Shown: positions 34,243 through 43,372, counted from the first letter of the stretch. The stretch is 64,000 bases of DNA from Dyadobacter sp. (GCF_017744695.1 NZ_JAGIAS010000010.1:1-64000); one strand, 5' to 3'. The notes: generated by a model not told the origin, from the sequence alone. Made by a program: numbers and translations.

Positions 34243-36090
34243 TCAGAACAGGATCGAGTACTTCACTTCGCCATTGGTAACAGGTACGATGAGTTCCTGC
34301 TGCCCTGCTGCTCCTCTGATTTCTGGTTTCAATTTTTTGTCGGCCAGCTGGATGTAATACGATTTGTCGTCTACAGCGTAAAGTCCTTCCGAGATTTTTT
34401 CAATGGAAGCACCATCTGCGAGGCGTGCTACGAGATCTTTTGCAGGGTTATTCACCTTTACAATGCGCTCGAAATACTGGTTGTTTACGACGGAAACGTA
34501 ATCGGTGATCGATGATCCGAATGCCTGGTACTGGAACGTAGGTACATCCGAGTCGTCCAATACGTAACCTTTTGGACGGTATCCGCTGCCGGTTGTGTCC
34601 GCCTCCCATTTAGATTTACCTGATTTGCCCAGGAACATGTCGTCGCCCAGCAACGTCACGCTGCCGCGGGGGCGTGAAGACCCGTCGCCGCGATCGTGCC
34701 ACATAGGGGTAGCATCGAGGAATTCGCCACGCCAAACTTGCAGGACCGCACCTTTGTCGAGGTCGTAAGTATAATGCAGGCTTGTGGGGCTACCTACCGA
34801 AACTGCGTGAACTACGCGGGTTCTTTTCGCTTTTTCGTCCTTGCGGAAATCCATGAAAGAGCGGGTAATGGTAGTGGTTGATGCCTGGATCAGGATCGGG
34901 TCGGTAGAACCGCCGCCCATAGCCGAGCTTTTCGAATGCAGCGCGATTTCACGGAAACCGGGTCCGCTTACCCAAAGGCCCAGTACGGGGCGCATCCAAC
35001 CATCTCTTTTGTTATTGAAAAATTCGAGCTTGTGGTCGCCGGCTGTGAGGTTTACATTGGCTACACGGAATTCGTTGTTCGGTTTCCACTCCGGCTTGAT
35101 TACATCTTTGCCGTCGATTTTCAGGTAGGCATTACCCGAAGCTTGCAAACGGAAAGTGTATTCGCCTTCGCTGGCTGCATTGAAACGGCCGTTGTAAACG
35201 AAAGAGTAGTTGTTGTTCTCTTTCAGAATCTCCCAGTTGAGCGATTCCGATTTGCCGGTTTCAGCAGGCGTAAGTTTTGCAAGGTCTTCTGTTTCCGACA
35301 AACCGCCATAATAGGTTTTGTAAGTCAGCTCGGAAAGGGTCGCAGGTTTTTTGTCAAAATTGTTAACGACAATATTGCGGATCGCCAGTGAACCGTGGTC
35401 GCCCTGGATGCGGATCGGGCCCATTGGCACGTCCTCAGCTGTGAGTGAACCGCGGGTAGGACCGCTTACTTCCACGTTTTCGTGGATCGTAATGCCATTC
35501 AACACCACTGAAAGGAATACCGCATTGGCGATTTTCTTGCCGCTGGCGTCGAAACGGGGAGCCTGGTAAGAGATTTTGATATGCTGCCACAAACCCGGCG
35601 CTTTCGCCACGTTGAAACGCGGTGCATATCCTTCGTAGCCTTTTTCGCCTTCGGGCTTGGAGTCGTTCCAGCGCTCGTAAATACCACCGCAGTCGTTGTA
35701 TTTAGCGCCTTTTTTACCCCAGCTATCGAAAAGCTGTACTTCATAGTTACCTTGGAGGTAGATTCCCGAGTTGGAACCTTTGCTCATCATGAAATCCAGT
35801 TCAATGTCGAGATCGCCGTGTTTGAAGTTGGAAATCAGTTCATAGTCGCTGCCGTACTTGCCTTTTTCGTGGAGGCAAGCGAGCACACCTTTACCCGGGC
35901 TGGTAACCAGCGCGTTTTCCTTGGTGAGGTCGGCCGATGCATTGCCGACGATCTTCCAGTCACTGGATTTGGTCGTGAAAGCACTGAGGTCGTTGAGAGG
36001 AATGGGCTGCTGGGCGCAGGCGGTGTGCATGGCGAATGCCGCTACCCCAGAGGCGATTAATTGAAAAAGTGAACGGTTGGTTTTAGACAT
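34243..36090 (-). CDS. DUF1080 protein with PA14-like domain
   Basis: A 615-residue secreted protein (signal ends at AMHTACA). Residues ~30-250 match the DUF1080/3-keto-disaccharide hydrolase jelly roll: DLDIELDFMMSKGSNSGIYL, GNYEVQLFDSWGKKG, KAPGLWQHIKISYQAP, and GPIRIQGDHGSLAIRNI. Residues ~265-390 look like a PA14 carbohydrate-binding module (AASEGEYTFRLQASGNAYLKI, LTAGDHKLEFFNNK). The rest (~400-615) is unassigned. Two-gene operon with the cytochrome-type dehydrogenase. Characterised DUF1080 enzymes cleave 3-keto-glycosides. Confidence 0.8.
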   Translation of the reverse strand: MSKTNRSLFQLIASGVAAFAMHTACAQQPIPLNDLSAFTTKSSDWKIVGNASADLTKENALVTSPGKGVLACLHEKGKYGSDYELISNFKHGDLDIELDFMMSKGSNSGIYLQGNYEVQLFDSWGKKGAKYNDCGGIYERWNDSKPEGEKGYEGYAPRFNVAKAPGLWQHIKISYQAPRFDASGKKIANAVFLSVVLNGITIHENVEVSGPTRGSLTAEDVPMGPIRIQGDHGSLAIRNIVVNNFDKKPATLSELTYKTYYGGLSETEDLAKLTPAETGKSESLNWEILKENNNYSFVYNGRFNAASEGEYTFRLQASGNAYLKIDGKDVIKPEWKPNNEFRVANVNLTAGDHKLEFFNNKRDGWMRPVLGLWVSGPGFREIALHSKSSAMGGGSTDPILIQASTTTITRSFMDFRKDEKAKRTRVVHAVSVGSPTSLHYTYDLDKGAVLQVWRGEFLDATPMWHDRGDGSSRPRGSVTLLGDDMFLGKSGKSKWEADTTGSGYRPKGYVLDDSDVPTFQYQAFGSSITDYVSVVNNQYFERIVKVNNPAKDLVARLADGASIEKISEGLYAVDDKSYYIQLADKKLKPEIRGAAGQQELIVPVTNGEVKYSILF

Positions 36091-36283
36091 ACTTGCAGTA
36101 AGCTTAGTCGGTTTTAGATTAGCAATCCAGGCTACGAATGCCTTTAGCCCTGCAAATTACGTGATAAGAATCGGGAAAATTACATTTCTATAGATGAGAA
36201 TCCTTTTTGTTGTTGCTTTTTCCTTAATGTTGTGTTTTGATACTATTTCAAAGACTTTTTAGACTAAAACTGTTACCTTTCAA

Positions 36284-37048
36284 ATGAAAAAATTGATGCT
36301 TACCGCGTTCAGCATGGCTGCTGCCTTTGCCGCACACGCGCAATTGCAGCCTGCGAAGCAAACTCCTGAGTCCAGCGAATTGTGGAATCCCGTTCCCCGT
36401 GTGGTAACGCCCGGTAAAGGTTCTTCGGCGGTTTCAGGCTTCACAGCCCCGTCCGATGCGATCGTCCTGTTCGATGGTAAGAACCTCGATCAGTGGGTTT
36501 CAGGAAAAGACGGTAAATCAGCTGCCCCATGGACAGTAGCCGACGGCGCAATGACCGTTGCTCCTAAATCAGGCGACATTCAAACCAAACAGACATTCGG
36601 CGATTACCAGCTGCACATCGAGTGGAGAACCCCCGCGAAAGTGGACGGAAATGGACAAGGCCGTGGTAACAGCGGTATTTTCATGCAAGGAGTCTACGAA
36701 TTGCAGGTCCTCGACAGCTATAACAACCCGACCTATTCCAACGGTCAGGCGGGTTCGATCTACAAGCAAACCATGCCATTGGTAAATGCAGCAGTAGGCC
36801 CGGGCGAGTGGCAGACCTACGATGTGATCTACACTCAGCCGCATTTCAACAAAGACGGCCATATGACGCATCCGCCATACATTACCGTGATCCACAATGG
36901 TGTATTGGTGCAAAACCACACCATGATCCAGGGAACGACCCCTTACATCGGCCAGCCGACGATCGAGCCGCACGGAAAGGGCCCTATCAAATTGCAGGAC
37001 CACAACAACACGACCAGCTTCCGTAATATCTGGATCCGCGAGTTGTAA
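36284..37048 (+). CDS. DUF1080 3-keto-disaccharide hydrolase-like protein
   Basis: A 254-residue exported protein with signal peptide MKKLMLTAFSMAAAFAAHA. The LamG-like domain has IVLFDGKNLDQWVSGKDGKS, QTFGDYQLHIEWRTP, GRGNSGIFMQGVYELQVLDS, VGPGEWQTYDVIYTQP and PIKLQDHNNTTSFRNIWI, a full set of DUF1080 blocks. A family member is the 3-keto-glycoside hydrolase acting after a sugar dehydrogenase. It is divergent from the DUF1080-PA14/cytochrome operon (193-bp intergenic region), so the three genes probably belong to one process. Confidence 0.85.
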   Translation: MKKLMLTAFSMAAAFAAHAQLQPAKQTPESSELWNPVPRVVTPGKGSSAVSGFTAPSDAIVLFDGKNLDQWVSGKDGKSAAPWTVADGAMTVAPKSGDIQTKQTFGDYQLHIEWRTPAKVDGNGQGRGNSGIFMQGVYELQVLDSYNNPTYSNGQAGSIYKQTMPLVNAAVGPGEWQTYDVIYTQPHFNKDGHMTHPPYITVIHNGVLVQNHTMIQGTTPYIGQPTIEPHGKGPIKLQDHNNTTSFRNIWIREL

Positions 37049-37069
37049 AATTGTGAAACATATGATACC

Positions 37070-37103
37070 GAAACGGGCTGCTTCATTTGAGGCAGCCCGT
37101 TTC
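37070..37103 (+). terminator. Hairpin after the DUF1080 gene
   Basis: A perfect 12-bp stem, GAAACGGGCTGC (37070-37081) with GCAGCCCGTTTC (37092-37103), 10-base loop. The T-run after it is weak (CATTCAT), so termination efficiency is uncertain. Confidence 0.65.
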
Positions 37104-37165
37104 CATTCATAATCCGCTGGCTTATTTGATCGCCACGTTGGCCGAAATTCCCCGGCATTAATTTT

Positions 37166-37204
37166 AAGCCTTAAATGATTGGTAACATCAGTTAAGGCTT
37201 TTCT
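37166..37204 (+). terminator. Second hairpin before the 37250 gene
   Basis: A 9-bp stem AAGCCTTAA (37166-37174) with TTAAGGCTT (37192-37200), then TTCTGTTTTC. It lies in the 201-bp gap between 37048 and 37250; it may be a terminator or a leader structure of the next gene. Confidence 0.5.
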
Positions 37205-37249
37205 GTTTTCATTTATATTCGTTTTCAATGTCACTCCAAAATCGTTGCT

Positions 37250-37819
37250 ATGCAGGAATTAGAGCCTTATTATAATTGGGAGAAGCATTATGTGGCCAGC
37301 CACGATGAGCGTTCGCCCTTTTTTGGCCGCACTTATAACCTGGATTATTACGAAAATGCGATCTACGGCTACTATATCCACCCGTTGTGGGATGATATCG
37401 GGTCGGAGACGCTATATGTTAAGATCCTGTTTGCAGATTACAATAAGCGCTTTGTGATCATCGAAATGTTCGGGGAATGGAACGATGCGCTGCATAACGA
37501 CATCATGTTTTTTAAAAGGCAGGTTATTGATCCGCTTGTGAACCAGGGTATCAACCAGTTTATATTGATGGGCGAAAATGTGCTGGATTTCCACGGAGGC
37601 AATGACGACGACTATTATGCAGAATGGTTCGACGACGTGGAGGACGGCTGGATTGCCGCCATCAATTTCCGCGAGCATGTGGAAGAGCAATGGAAGAAGT
37701 ACCGGCTCGATTATTATATCAATTTCGGTGGTACTTTACATCTCAATAACTGGCGTACCTTGCTGCCGGAGCCGTTTTATGAGTTGGTTAAAAATTTGAT
37801 GGTTAGAAGGTTAACCTAG
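37250..37819 (+). CDS. Hypothetical protein
   Basis: A 189-residue soluble, acidic, aromatic-rich protein: EPYYNWEKHYVASHDERSPF, FGRTYNLDYYENAIYGYYIH, ILMGENVLDFHGGNDDDYYA and LHLNNWRTLLPEPFYELVKN. I do not recognise a family with a known function. It has no signal peptide or membrane segment. It is a stand-alone gene ahead of the LEA-like gene; its composition matches the neighbours, so transfer is not indicated. Confidence 0.7.
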   Translation: MQELEPYYNWEKHYVASHDERSPFFGRTYNLDYYENAIYGYYIHPLWDDIGSETLYVKILFADYNKRFVIIEMFGEWNDALHNDIMFFKRQVIDPLVNQGINQFILMGENVLDFHGGNDDDYYAEWFDDVEDGWIAAINFREHVEEQWKKYRLDYYINFGGTLHLNNWRTLLPEPFYELVKNLMVRRLT

Positions 37820-37914
37820 CATAAAGCTGCGTGCATTGCTTGCAACCTTGATAACTCCTTTGTAGCTTACGCATTCATCGTATCAACTGTTCTTACTTTA
37901 AAACCTCATTTCCC

Positions 37915-38610
37915 ATGGCCGAGAATACCGAACCTACACCAGAAGATGCAAAAAAATCACTGGAAGATAAAGTTGAAGAACTCAAAACCACTGCCGCCGA
38001 TGCCAAAGATGCAATTGTGGAAGACGTGCAGGAAGTGAAAAATGAGGCGACAGCGGCCGTGGAAACGAAGGCGGAGGAAGCCGCGGATGGCATTAAGACC
38101 GAAGTTTACGAAACGATCGACGACCTGAAAGCGCAGGCGGAAACCAAAGCAGCGGCTGCCGGGGAGGCAGTGGAAGAAGTGAAAGAGGAGGCTGCGGCTA
38201 AGGCAGAGGCTGTAAAAGAGGAGGTTGTGGAAAAAGCGGAGGAAGTGCAATCCGGCTTTGCAGCGAAACTCGCCAGCCTGACGGAAGCAGCAGCAGAGAA
38301 ATTTGAAGATCTGAAAGAGGCTGCAACAGATAAGTTTGAAGACATTAAGGAGGTGGCCGCGGAGAAGTTCGAGGATATTAAGGTGGCCGCAGCAGACAAG
38401 TATGAGGACATTAAGGAAGACGCCACCGAGGCGTTTGCAGATGCGAAGGAGGCCGCTTCCGAGAAACTGGCCGAAGCGCAGACCAAGGCTGCCGAACTGA
38501 AAGCGAAAGCGACGGAGGAAATAGCGGGGTTAAAGGAGGAGGCCTCGGAAAGGGTCGTCGAGACGAAAACAAAAGCGAAGGGATTCTGGGCGCGGCTCTT
38601 CGGCAAATAA
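37915..38610 (+). CDS. LEA-like 11-residue-repeat coiled-coil protein
   Basis: A 231-residue protein of almost only Ala, Glu, Lys, Asp and Val, with no signal peptide. From about residue 120 to 200 an 11-residue repeat is plain: AAAEKFEDLKE, AATDKFEDIKE, VAAEKFEDIKV, AAADKYEDIKE, DATEAFADAKE, AASEKLAEAQT. The DNA shows the matching 33-bp period at ~38285-38460. Such repeats form amphipathic helices as in group-3 LEA proteins and apolipoproteins and are linked to desiccation or membrane protection. It ends in a basic, aromatic tip (KGFWARLFGK). It is well conserved in composition across the gene. Function is inferred. Confidence 0.82.
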   Translation: MAENTEPTPEDAKKSLEDKVEELKTTAADAKDAIVEDVQEVKNEATAAVETKAEEAADGIKTEVYETIDDLKAQAETKAAAAGEAVEEVKEEAAAKAEAVKEEVVEKAEEVQSGFAAKLASLTEAAAEKFEDLKEAATDKFEDIKEVAAEKFEDIKVAAADKYEDIKEDATEAFADAKEAASEKLAEAQTKAAELKAKATEEIAGLKEEASERVVETKTKAKGFWARLFGK

Positions 38611-38630
38611 GCTCCTGAAAAAATAATTGG

Positions 38631-38661
38631 ACCCGGCCCTTTTCGATAGGCCGGGTTTTTT
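38631..38661 (+). terminator. Terminator after the LEA-like gene
   Basis: An 8-bp GC-rich stem ACCCGGCC / GGCCGGGT (38631-38638 with 38649-38656) followed by six T, 20 bases past the stop. It shows that the next gene starts from its own promoter. Confidence 0.88.
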
Positions 38662-38695
38662 ATGCAATGCATTTGTTTTACCAAAATCGCTTCCG

Positions 38696-40345
38696 ATGTC
38701 ACAACAAACTTTTGCTCTTCCTTACCGTCACCCGTTTGCGACGGATAATCAATACAAAAAATCGGTTGCCTATTTTTCGATGGAATTCGCTGTCGATCAG
38801 GCTTTAAAAATTTACTCAGGGGGCCTGGGCTTCCTCGCGGGCTCGCATATGCGTAGCGTATATGCGCTCAAACAGAACCTGATCGGCATTGGAATGCTGT
38901 GGAAATATGGCTACTATGACCAGGGCCGCAAGAAAGACGGCAGTATGGAGCCGGAGTTTACAGAGAAAATGTACTCGTATCTGGTGGATACCCAAATCCG
39001 TTTTCAGATACCCATGATGGGGAAAAATGTTTGGGTTGCGGCCTATTACCTCGACCCGGAAACATTCGGCTCGGCGCCATTATTCCTGCTTACGACCGAC
39101 ACCGACGGCAACGACGAGTCGACGAGGGCCATCAGCTATTCGTTGTACGATTCTGATGTCACCTATAAAGTAGCGCAATGCATGGTGCTGGGTATCGGGG
39201 GCGCTCGGCTGCTCGAAGCCCTGCAATACGAGCCGGAAGTATATCATTTGAACGAAGCACACGCGGTTTCAGCTCTTTTTCATTTGTACAAAAAGTATAA
39301 AAAAGCCGCTGAGGTCCAGAAACGGGTCGTTTTTACGACGCATACGCCGGAAGAGGCGGGGAATGAGAAACACGATATTCATTTTCTGGATCAGCTGGGT
39401 TTTTTCTCCGGTGTCGACCTCGAAACGGTTCGGAAGATCAGCGGCATAGGGGATGGCGTGTTCAACCACTCATTGGCCGCATTGCGCCTGAGCCACAAAG
39501 CGAACGGCGTTTCGAAATTGCATGGGGAAGTATCGCGGAAAATGTGGAAATCACATCCCAAAATCGCGCCGATCGGCCACATTACTAATGCGCAGAACAA
39601 TACTTACTGGGTCGACCCGGTATTGGAAAAGGCAAGGCTCGGAAAGGATATCGATGCGATCGTTGCGCGTAAGAAGGAATTGAAAAGGACATTGTTCAAG
39701 ACGGTGGCCGACCAGAGCGGGAAATTGTTCGACCCTGATGTGCTTACGATCGTGTGGGCGCGGCGGTTTGCAGCCTACAAACGGCCGGATATGCTGGTCT
39801 GGAATCTGGAAAGGTTCAAAAAGATCATGGAGAATACGAAGCAGCCGGTGCAGGTGATATGGGCGGGGAAACCTTATCCAAAAGATGAAGGAGCGATTGC
39901 GACTTTTAACCATCTCTTCTATTTAAGCCATTTGTTCCCCAATATGGCCGTTCTGACCGGCTATGAGCTGGCATTGTCCAAGTTGCTCAAAGACGGCGCC
40001 GATGTCTGGCTCAACACGCCCGTCGTGACGCGGGAGGCCTCCGGTACCAGCGGTATGACGGCAGCAATGAACGCCGCGTTGAACCTATCCACTTTTGATG
40101 GCTGGATCTGTGAATTTGCGAAGGACGGGCATAATGCGTTTCTGTTGCCGGTAGCCCAGGGAGAGGACATTAATAAGCAGGATTGCGATAACCTGATGGA
40201 CACTTTGGAACAGAAGGTAATTCCTGCGTACTATAATGCGCCGAAAAAGTGGCAAAAGATGATTTTGAACAGCATGAATGAGGTTTCCCAACCGTTCAAT
40301 TCCGACCGGATGGCGAGGGAGTACTATGAGTTGCTGTATAATTAA
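38696..40345 (+). CDS. glgP: Short-type GT35 glucan phosphorylase homologue lacking the PLP lysine
   Basis: A 549-residue protein of the short alpha-glucan phosphorylase type (AgpA-like). Seen: [68 protein letters not shown]... (split here), [13 protein letters not shown] and [18 protein letters not shown]. In other phosphorylases the last motif runs SGTxxMK with the PLP-binding lysine; here it is [16 protein letters not shown], with Thr455 in the lysine position. The other motifs are kept. Start ATG 38696 is chosen because the upstream in-frame ATG lies within the terminator. Either an inactive or a non-PLP relative; phosphorylase activity should not be assumed. Confidence 0.8.
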   Translation: MSQQTFALPYRHPFATDNQYKKSVAYFSMEFAVDQALKIYSGGLGFLAGSHMRSVYALKQNLIGIGMLWKYGYYDQGRKKDGSMEPEFTEKMYSYLVDTQIRFQIPMMGKNVWVAAYYLDPETFGSAPLFLLTTDTDGNDESTRAISYSLYDSDVTYKVAQCMVLGIGGARLLEALQYEPEVYHLNEAHAVSALFHLYKKYKKAAEVQKRVVFTTHTPEEAGNEKHDIHFLDQLGFFSGVDLETVRKISGIGDGVFNHSLAALRLSHKANGVSKLHGEVSRKMWKSHPKIAPIGHITNAQNNTYWVDPVLEKARLGKDIDAIVARKKELKRTLFKTVADQSGKLFDPDVLTIVWARRFAAYKRPDMLVWNLERFKKIMENTKQPVQVIWAGKPYPKDEGAIATFNHLFYLSHLFPNMAVLTGYELALSKLLKDGADVWLNTPVVTREASGTSGMTAAMNAALNLSTFDGWICEFAKDGHNAFLLPVAQGEDINKQDCDNLMDTLEQKVIPAYYNAPKKWQKMILNSMNEVSQPFNSDRMAREYYELLYN

Positions 40346-40493
40346 AATAGACCCCGCAAGAAAGCAGCGACCGGCAGTTAGTCCTTATAGGTCTATCCCA
40401 TGAAAATTGGCTGTCGGTTGCCATGCGGCCTTCGCGGCGAAATGGTTATATTTGATTTACATTATTGAAAGACTTCCAAGACATCGTTAAGTT

Positions 40494-41075
40494 ATGGACA
40501 CGCCTGTTACATTCATTGTTGGGGATATCATGAGCGAGGACGAGTTTTTTCGTTTTTGCCAGATGAACGATACGCTCAGCTTTGAACGGGACAGCGAAGG
40601 CAACATTATACTTATGTCTCCTGCCGGAAGTTTTTCAGATAGTTTCAATGCCGACATTCTTGGTATTTTCAGTTCATGGTTGCGGGAAAATAAAATCCCC
40701 GGGAAAGTATTCGGGCCATCAGCTGGCTTTACACTTCCCAATGGTGCCGTTCGTTCACCGGACGTTGCATGGGTAAACCGCGAGAAATGGGATGCGCTAT
40801 CAAGAGAGGAACAAGAGCGATTCGCTCCATTTTGTCCCGATTTTGTAATTGAAATACGTTCGAAATCCGATAGCCTTATTTACCTGCAAAACAAAATGCA
40901 GGAGTATTTGGCAAATGGCTGTCGTCTTGCGTGGTTGATAGACCGGTACGGGAAGAAAGTATATGTTTATGAACCCGAACGGGCTATTGTCGAATATTCA
41001 AGTCTTGATATTCAACTTTCAGGGGCACCACTTTTTCCTGGTTTTGTATTGAATCTGGCTGAAATAGAAAAATGA
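40494..41075 (+). CDS. Uma2-family (DUF820) restriction-endonuclease-fold protein
   Basis: A 193-residue protein with the PD-(D/E)xK-type core: RSPDVAWVNREKW (Asp) and FCPDFVIEIRSKSDSLIYLQ (E-x-R/K pair), followed by MQEYLANGCRLAWLIDRYGK and the tail ELIYSSLDIQL-like strand. This is the Uma2/DUF820 family, abundant in cyanobacteria and filamentous bacteria. The fold is a nuclease; its biological job is unknown. It stands alone and converges on the rmlD-like gene, with a tandem and inverted repeat between. Confidence 0.85.
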   Translation: MDTPVTFIVGDIMSEDEFFRFCQMNDTLSFERDSEGNIILMSPAGSFSDSFNADILGIFSSWLRENKIPGKVFGPSAGFTLPNGAVRSPDVAWVNREKWDALSREEQERFAPFCPDFVIEIRSKSDSLIYLQNKMQEYLANGCRLAWLIDRYGKKVYVYEPERAIVEYSSLDIQLSGAPLFPGFVLNLAEIEK

Positions 41076-41077
41076 AA

Positions 41078-41152
41078 ATGCCACGAATGCCACGAATGCC
41101 ACGAATGCCACGAATGTTCACGAATACAATTTTCGTGAACATTCGTGGCATT
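41078..41152. repeat. Tandem ATGCCACGA repeat running into a 21-bp perfect inverted repeat
   Basis: ATGCCACGA occurs four times in tandem (41078-41113), then ATGTTCACGA. The last part forms the left arm (41104-41124) of a perfect 21-bp inverted repeat with right arm 41132-41152 and a 7-base loop. It sits 2 bases after the Uma2 stop and 7 bases before the rmlD stop. It can terminate both strands, though no T-run follows on the plus side other than TTAAAAATCT. Confidence 0.85.
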
Positions 41153-41158
41153 AAAAAT

Positions 41159-42061
41159 CTAAATCTGCCCGGCCAAAATCTCAATCCCTTCCCGAAACGA
41201 ATGCGGTTCGTAGCCCAGTACATTTCTTGATTTTGTTAGATTGAAACCTGTACGCGGCGGTCTGCGAGCAGGCTGTGTGAAAGTCGACGCGTCGGTAGGA
41301 GAGATCAGCGAAGCGTCCAGCCCGAAATAGTCGGCGACGGCCAGCGCCATTTGATAGGGTGTCAGGAAATCTTTGCCGGAAATGTGGTAAATGCCTTTCG
41401 CTTCCTGGTCCGCGATGAGGAAGCAGCCCAATGCCAGGTCTTCGGCCAGCGTAGGCGTGCGGAACTGGTCGGTTACCACTTTGATGGCCTTGCCTTCCTC
41501 CAATGACTTCTTTACCCAAAGTATGATGTTGCTACGGCTCATATCGTGCGCGATCCCGTACACGAGCACGGTACGCGCAATGGCCCACTCGATGTCGGAG
41601 GATTTGACGGCCTTTTCAGCCGCGTACTTGCTCCATCCATAAAAACTGATCGGATTCGGGATGTCTTCTTCCCGGTATGGCCCCGAAGTGCCGTCGAAAA
41701 TAAAGTCGGTGGAGACGTGTTCGAGGAAAATCTGGTACCTGGCACAGGCTGCAACCAGTGTTTCAGTTGCGGTGACATTCAGTTTCCAACAGGCATCCTT
41801 CTCCGCTTCGCATTGGTCCACGTTCGTCATCGCAGCGGTGTGGATAATTACGTTGGGACGCTCGGCATCCAGCACCTGATCAACCGCTTCCGGGTTGGTA
41901 ATGTCCATTTCAACATAGCGGTAGCCCTTGGTGAATGGCAACCGGTTTTCGCCCAGGGCTGTGGCAACCGTTTCAATGTGTGCTTTTGAAACCAGCAACT
42001 CCACCAGTTTTTGACCCAGCAACCCGTTGGAGCCGGTGATCAGGATTTTCTTCTTTTCCAA
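41159..42061 (-). CDS. RmlD-like dTDP-4-dehydrorhamnose reductase / NAD(P)-dependent sugar reductase
   Basis: A 300-residue short-chain-type reductase: Rossmann loop TGSNGLLGQKLVELL (5-19), DVIIHTAAMTNVDQCE-like block (IIHTAAMTNVDQCEAEK), STDFIFDGTSGPYREEDIP and catalytic YGWSKYAAE (Tyr and Lys). The RmlD/SDR family reduces dTDP-keto-sugars, or in other members builds on methionine adenosyltransferase regulators. Third gene of an operon with the PPIase (1-bp gap), not with rhamnose genes, so the substrate is uncertain. Confidence 0.85.
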   Translation of the reverse strand: MEKKKILITGSNGLLGQKLVELLVSKAHIETVATALGENRLPFTKGYRYVEMDITNPEAVDQVLDAERPNVIIHTAAMTNVDQCEAEKDACWKLNVTATETLVAACARYQIFLEHVSTDFIFDGTSGPYREEDIPNPISFYGWSKYAAEKAVKSSDIEWAIARTVLVYGIAHDMSRSNIILWVKKSLEEGKAIKVVTDQFRTPTLAEDLALGCFLIADQEAKGIYHISGKDFLTPYQMALAVADYFGLDASLISPTDASTFTQPARRPPRTGFNLTKSRNVLGYEPHSFREGIEILAGQI

Positions 42062-42062
42062 T

Positions 42063-42770
42063 TTAAGCTTCGTATTTCCAGCCGTATTTGCGGGTAATCT
42101 TCTTCTTTTTCATCTTTTTGACAGACACTTTCATCGAAATGTCCTTCTCGGGGCGGTCGCGCTCATCTTTGTCTACCGAAGCGATCTTATCTATTACATC
42201 CATGCCGTCGATCAGCTGTCCGAAAACGGTATATGCGCCGTCCAGGTGTGGAGTGCCGCCAATGGTTTCATATACTTTCTTTTGGGCGTCCGTCAGCTTG
42301 CGGGCGGCGCGTGCCGATTGTTTTTCAAGGTCGGCCTTGCTCCATTTCCGGCCTTCCACAATATAAAACTGGCATCCGCTGGATTCTTTTTCGGGGTTAT
42401 TGTCGCGTGCGGCTGCCAATGCGCCCTTTTGGTGAAACAGCTTTCCATTGAACTCCGCGGGAACCTTGTACCCGTTGTCACCGCGTCCCAGCATTTCGTC
42501 GGGCTTCGCATTGCGGGAATTGGGATCACCACCCTGGATCATGAAATCATCGATGACGCGGTGGAAAAGGAGTCCGTTGTAGAATTTGTCCTTGGCGAGC
42601 TTGATGAAGTTGGCCTTGTGCTTCGGCGTTTCGTCGAAAAGAATGAAGCGCATCGTACCCTTGTTGGTAGCGATGGTAACTACCTCGTCTTTTTTAGAAG
42701 ACTTTTGCGCACAAACATTCAATGCAAGGAGGCACAACGCGCCCAGGAGAATCGATCTTTTGTTTTTCAT
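42063..42770 (-). CDS. Cyclophilin-type peptidyl-prolyl cis-trans isomerase
   Basis: A 235-residue exported cyclophilin. Signal peptide MKNKRSILLGALCLLALNVC then the fold blocks: GTMRFILFDETPKHKANFIK, GLLFHRVIDDFMIQGGDPNS (His and Phe of the active site), AARDNNPEKESSGCQFYIV and YTVFGQLIDGMDVIDKIA. It catalyses proline isomerisation in the periplasm. It is 5 bp behind a lipoprotein gene and 1 bp ahead of the rmlD-like gene. Confidence 0.93.
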   Translation of the reverse strand: MKNKRSILLGALCLLALNVCAQKSSKKDEVVTIATNKGTMRFILFDETPKHKANFIKLAKDKFYNGLLFHRVIDDFMIQGGDPNSRNAKPDEMLGRGDNGYKVPAEFNGKLFHQKGALAAARDNNPEKESSGCQFYIVEGRKWSKADLEKQSARAARKLTDAQKKVYETIGGTPHLDGAYTVFGQLIDGMDVIDKIASVDKDERDRPEKDISMKVSVKKMKKKKITRKYGWKYEA

Positions 42771-42775
42771 AGGTG

Positions 42776-43372
42776 TTATTTGGCGGCCAGAACGTTTTTA
42801 TCGGCCGGGAAGAATTGAAATTTCAAGCCATAATCTTTCCCTTCCGATACATCTTCCATGTCCACCCGGATCGTCTTGTTATTCCAGGTGATCTTTTTGG
42901 TTTCTTCTTTCGGGGCGGAATAGGCCTCACTAAAATATTGTTTACTGGCATTCCAGAGCTGTTTGGTGGCTTCCGGACTGTTCAGGTAAACGTCGATCGT
43001 GATTTTATTCACTTTTTTTTCCGGTGTCAGAAAATACTGCACGTCGATCGTTTCCAGCTGAGCCGTTTCCGAGGTATATCCCAGGTGGTCCGGTGTTTCT
43101 TCAAACATCTCGAATGTTTCGGTGGCTTTCACTTTGGCAATGGCATCACCGAAAGCAATGCCCCTCAGAACTACACCGGCCGGATTTTGTTCGGCTGGGC
43201 CGAGGATTGTTTTCAACAGTGCCGACTGGTCACTGTTCAGGTCAGCGGGAGCAGGTTCGTGCAGGGTTACCGAGTCTGCCGCCGCCTCGGTTTTTTCGTT
43301 TGTTTTAGTGTCGCAGGCCGAAGCGAGTAATGCTATCGCGAGCAATGCGATTCCGTTTTTCAGCATATTCAT
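42776..43372 (-). CDS. Hypothetical lipoprotein
   Basis: A 198-residue lipoprotein with lipobox LLASAC (Cys20). The mature part has a repeated-looking core (GIAFGDAIAKVKATETFEMF, EETPDHLGYTSETAQLETID, LTPEKKVNKITIDVYL) that suggests a small beta fold. I do not recognise the family. First gene of the lipoprotein-PPIase-reductase operon, so it may be exported with the folding factor. Confidence 0.7.
   Translation of the reverse strand: MNMLKNGIALLAIALLASACDTKTNEKTEAAADSVTLHEPAPADLNSDQSALLKTILGPAEQNPAGVVLRGIAFGDAIAKVKATETFEMFEETPDHLGYTSETAQLETIDVQYFLTPEKKVNKITIDVYLNSPEATKQLWNASKQYFSEAYSAPKEETKKITWNNKTIRVDMEDVSEGKDYGLKFQFFPADKNVLAAK

Noticed and set aside
41078-41152. CRISPR array
   Set aside because: Units of 9 bp without spacers; no cas genes nearby.
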